The notes below the pieces were generated by a model that worked only from the letters and a program-made list of their open reading frames with translations, had not been told where the DNA came from and did not search any database. Both the position numbers and the translations under genes were made by a program. Positions 62,266 to 64,000 of a DNA stretch of 64,000 bases are shown piece after piece. Source of the DNA: Bacteroides sp. M10 (lineage in GTDB: Bacteria > Bacteroidota > Bacteroidia > Bacteroidales > Bacteroidaceae); the NCBI RefSeq assembly GCF_014334015.1, contig NZ_CP060488.1, forward strand, positions 62,001 through 126,000, given 5' to 3'. Each line of letters starts with the position of its first letter. Within the stretch, counting starts at the first letter, position 1.

Positions 62266-64000
62266 TTAGAATGAAACATTGACACCAAATACATATTGTC
62301 TGGACTCCGGATAAGACCCGGGAGTCAGTTCGGGACTATAAGACTTAAATTCCGTAAATGTCAGCAAGTTAGTAGCAGTTGCATACAGACGCAATTTATG
62401 AATCGGAGTATTCTTCAATAGTCTGGCCGGAAAAGTATATCCCAACTGTAAGGTGCGTAAACGGATATAAGAAGCATCCTGAATAGCAATAGCACCCAAA
62501 TAAGCAGGGTCTGCGCTATAAGAAGGACGCGGGAATTCGTTCGACGGATTGAACGGAGTCCAATAATCCACCTTCACTCCATTCAGTTTTCCACGCAAAG
62601 AACCTCCGGAATTATAGTCATACAAATAACTATTCTTTATCTTTCTGCCGGAAACTCCATACCAATCCATGAACAAGTCAAATCCTTTCCAGTTCCATGT
62701 AGAAGAAAGAGAGACGGTAAATTTCGGATCTTTCCGGATAGGCACTCTGTCATCTGCCGTGATCTTTCCATCTCCATTGTTATCACGTACCTTAACCATC
62801 CCCGGTTCAATAGCGCCGCCGTAATCAATCGGGCTGTCGGCTACACCGTCATTGTTACTATCATAGGTATTTTTCAGCGTATACACCAGATTACCCGTAC
62901 CATCACGAGTAATATCAAAATCATCATACTGAAAAATTCCGTCTACCAGATAATCATAATATACATTGATCGGTTCTCCGATAATCCATCCCTGTGCTAC
63001 CTGACTGGCGGGTTTGCCATTTTCATCGAGCGTATCGTCAATACGGACAATTTCATTCTTATACATACTGAAATTAGTTCCAAGCGACCAGGTAAACTCT
63101 TTCGTACGTATCACATCACCATTTAAAGAAAGATCAATACCACTAGATTTCGTCTTTCCCAGATTATCCAGCATAGTGGTATATCCAAGTGATGCATTCA
63201 AAGAGCGTTCCACCAATAAATCTTTCGTATGCGTATTGTAATATTCCACCGTACCATTCAGACGACCATTGAAGAAACTAAAATCAACACCTAAATTAGC
63301 CGTTGCAGACTGTTCCCATTTCAGGTTCGGGTTAGAAAGCTCCTTACCCGGCAAATATCCCATCTGGAAAGTATCTCCAAACTCATATCCTTTATTATCT
63401 GCCAGCCCCAAAGTCGTGTAATTGCCGATACCGTTCTGGTTACCAACAATACCATAACTGACACGTAGTTTCAGGTTATCAATCCACGACACATCTTTCA
63501 GGAAATTCTCCTGATTGACACGCCAGGCAAAAGCAGCTGACGGGAATGTACCCCATTTATTTTCTTTTCCGAAACGGCTGGAACCGTCGCGACGAACAGC
63601 CACATTCAACAGATAACGGTCTAAAAGCGAATACTGTGCACGAGCCATGAACGACACCAGATTATTTTCATTAAACTGACGACGGGGCTTGCCTGTAAAC
63701 TCACCTTGAGAAATGAAGTTCCAGTCTTTATCTACCGGAAGATTCTCTACTGAATAGCCGATAGACTTCGAGCCATTATGGTCGACAGACTGCACACCGG
63801 TCAACGTCAACTGATGTTTCTTATTGCGGATAGGCACTTTATAAGTCACAATATTCTCAACCAGCCAGTTCTGCGTACGTGATTCGTCGAGCACAGCTGT
63901 TCCTCCGCCTCCCGGATATTGGGAATCTTTATAGGAACCGTCTTCAGATGTCTGATTATAAACGGAAGTATTCAGACGATAATTGAATCCCTTGAAAGGC
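62266..64000 (-). CDS. SusC/RagA-family TonB-dependent transporter of PUL 2, C-terminal part
   Basis: 577 residues of the barrel are visible; the frame stays open through position 64000, so the gene continues outside the window. TonB-dependent SusC features include YSLLDRYLLNVAVRRDGSSR, LRVSYGIVGNQNGIG, DASYIRLRTLQLGYTFP and the final FGVNVSF, a typical outer-membrane end with terminal Phe. The plug and N-terminal domains are not visible. Whether an STN domain is present cannot be known. It heads PUL 2, transcribed on the minus strand. Confidence 0.93.
   Translation of the reverse strand, partial: PFKGFNYRLNTSVYNQTSEDGSYKDSQYPGGGGTAVLDESRTQNWLVENIVTYKVPIRNKKHQLTLTGVQSVDHNGSKSIGYSVENLPVDKDWNFISQGEFTGKPRRQFNENNLVSFMARAQYSLLDRYLLNVAVRRDGSSRFGKENKWGTFPSAAFAWRVNQENFLKDVSWIDNLKLRVSYGIVGNQNGIGNYTTLGLADNKGYEFGDTFQMGYLPGKELSNPNLKWEQSATANLGVDFSFFNGRLNGTVEYYNTHTKDLLVERSLNASLGYTTMLDNLGKTKSSGIDLSLNGDVIRTKEFTWSLGTNFSMYKNEIVRIDDTLDENGKPASQVAQGWIIGEPINVYYDYLVDGIFQYDDFDITRDGTGNLVYTLKNTYDSNNDGVADSPIDYGGAIEPGMVKVRDNNGDGKITADDRVPIRKDPKFTVSLSSTWNWKGFDLFMDWYGVSGRKIKNSYLYDYNSGGSLRGKLNGVKVDYWTPFNPSNEFPRPSYSADPAYLGAIAIQDASYIRLRTLQLGYTFPARLLKNTPIHKLRLYATATNLLTFTEFKSYSPELTPGSYPESRQYVFGVNVSF

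Noticed and set aside
1..64000. tRNA, rRNA, CRISPR arrays, insertion sequences, integrases, phage genes
   Set aside because: I looked for conserved tRNA arms, regular direct repeats with spacers and transposase motifs and saw none; a tRNAscan and repeat search would settle this.

Overview
The window looks like a chromosomal segment of a gut Bacteroides (phylum Bacteroidota). The evidence is two SusC/SusD-type polysaccharide utilisation loci (PULs), one with an adjacent ECF sigma/FecR pair, many lipoproteins with acidic residues right after the lipobox cysteine, Bacteroides-type -7 promoter boxes (TAnnTTTG) upstream of many genes, and moderately AT-rich DNA. I found no rRNA, tRNA, CRISPR array, transposase or integrase. 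No gap between genes exceeds about 220 bases.

Layout. (1) 1-8.7 kb: mixed housekeeping and small accessory genes: an ECF sigma factor cut by the window edge with a membrane-protein partner, aroA, a Crp-type regulator, a short-chain dehydrogenase, a GNAT-YoaP acetyltransferase, an M28 peptidase, a leucine-rich-repeat lipoprotein, a metal ABC permease, tsaE and an Imm17-like protein. (2) 8.75-15.7 kb: a MoxR/DUF58/DUF4350/DUF4129/SpoIIM cluster on the minus strand with a divergent RDD protein. (3) 15.75-16.44 kb: an acidic protein and thioredoxin. (4) 16.58-20.6 kb: a LacI regulator, divergent from a mannitol-dehydrogenase-family oxidoreductase and an MFS sugar transporter, with LacI-type palindromes between them. 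(5) 20.8-40.0 kb: PUL 1 on the plus strand: ECF sigma, FecR, SusC with an STN domain, SusD, sulfatase, two tandem DUF6528 lipoproteins, GH20, a GH78-like enzyme, a BACON/LamG lipoprotein and a GH106-like enzyme. (6) 40.2-52.7 kb: core genes: dnaE, psd, pssA, a DUF4834 protein, tadA, a small possible ribbon-helix-helix protein, yraN, an MmcQ/YjbR protein, birA, an S41 protease, a TPR protein, a MATE exporter and pyrH. (7) 52.8-64.0 kb: PUL 2 on the minus strand: SusC (runs off the window), SusD, a BACON/Lcl-repeat lipoprotein, GH2, and two paralogous GH-A enzymes resembling GH50 agarases, one predicted periplasmic and one a lipoprotein.

How the parts work together. In PUL 1 the SusC STN domain is expected to signal a bound or imported glycan to FecR, which then frees the ECF sigma factor. 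The enzymes point to a glycan carrying rhamnose-like sugars, N-acetylhexosamine and possibly sulfate; the exact substrate cannot be read from sequence. A terminator-like hairpin in the susC leader faces the minus strand, as expected for a cis-antisense RNA of the DonS type. The PUL 1 sulfatase keeps the formylglycine Ser motif but has GTWCLG where GKWHLG is usual. PUL 2 probably handles a galactan or related beta-linked glycan.

Regions 4 and 5 lie between two minus-strand housekeeping genes (trxA and dnaE) and look like a roughly 24-kb carbohydrate-use insertion. A short, possibly degenerate membrane-protein tail (40012-40173) sits at its right edge.
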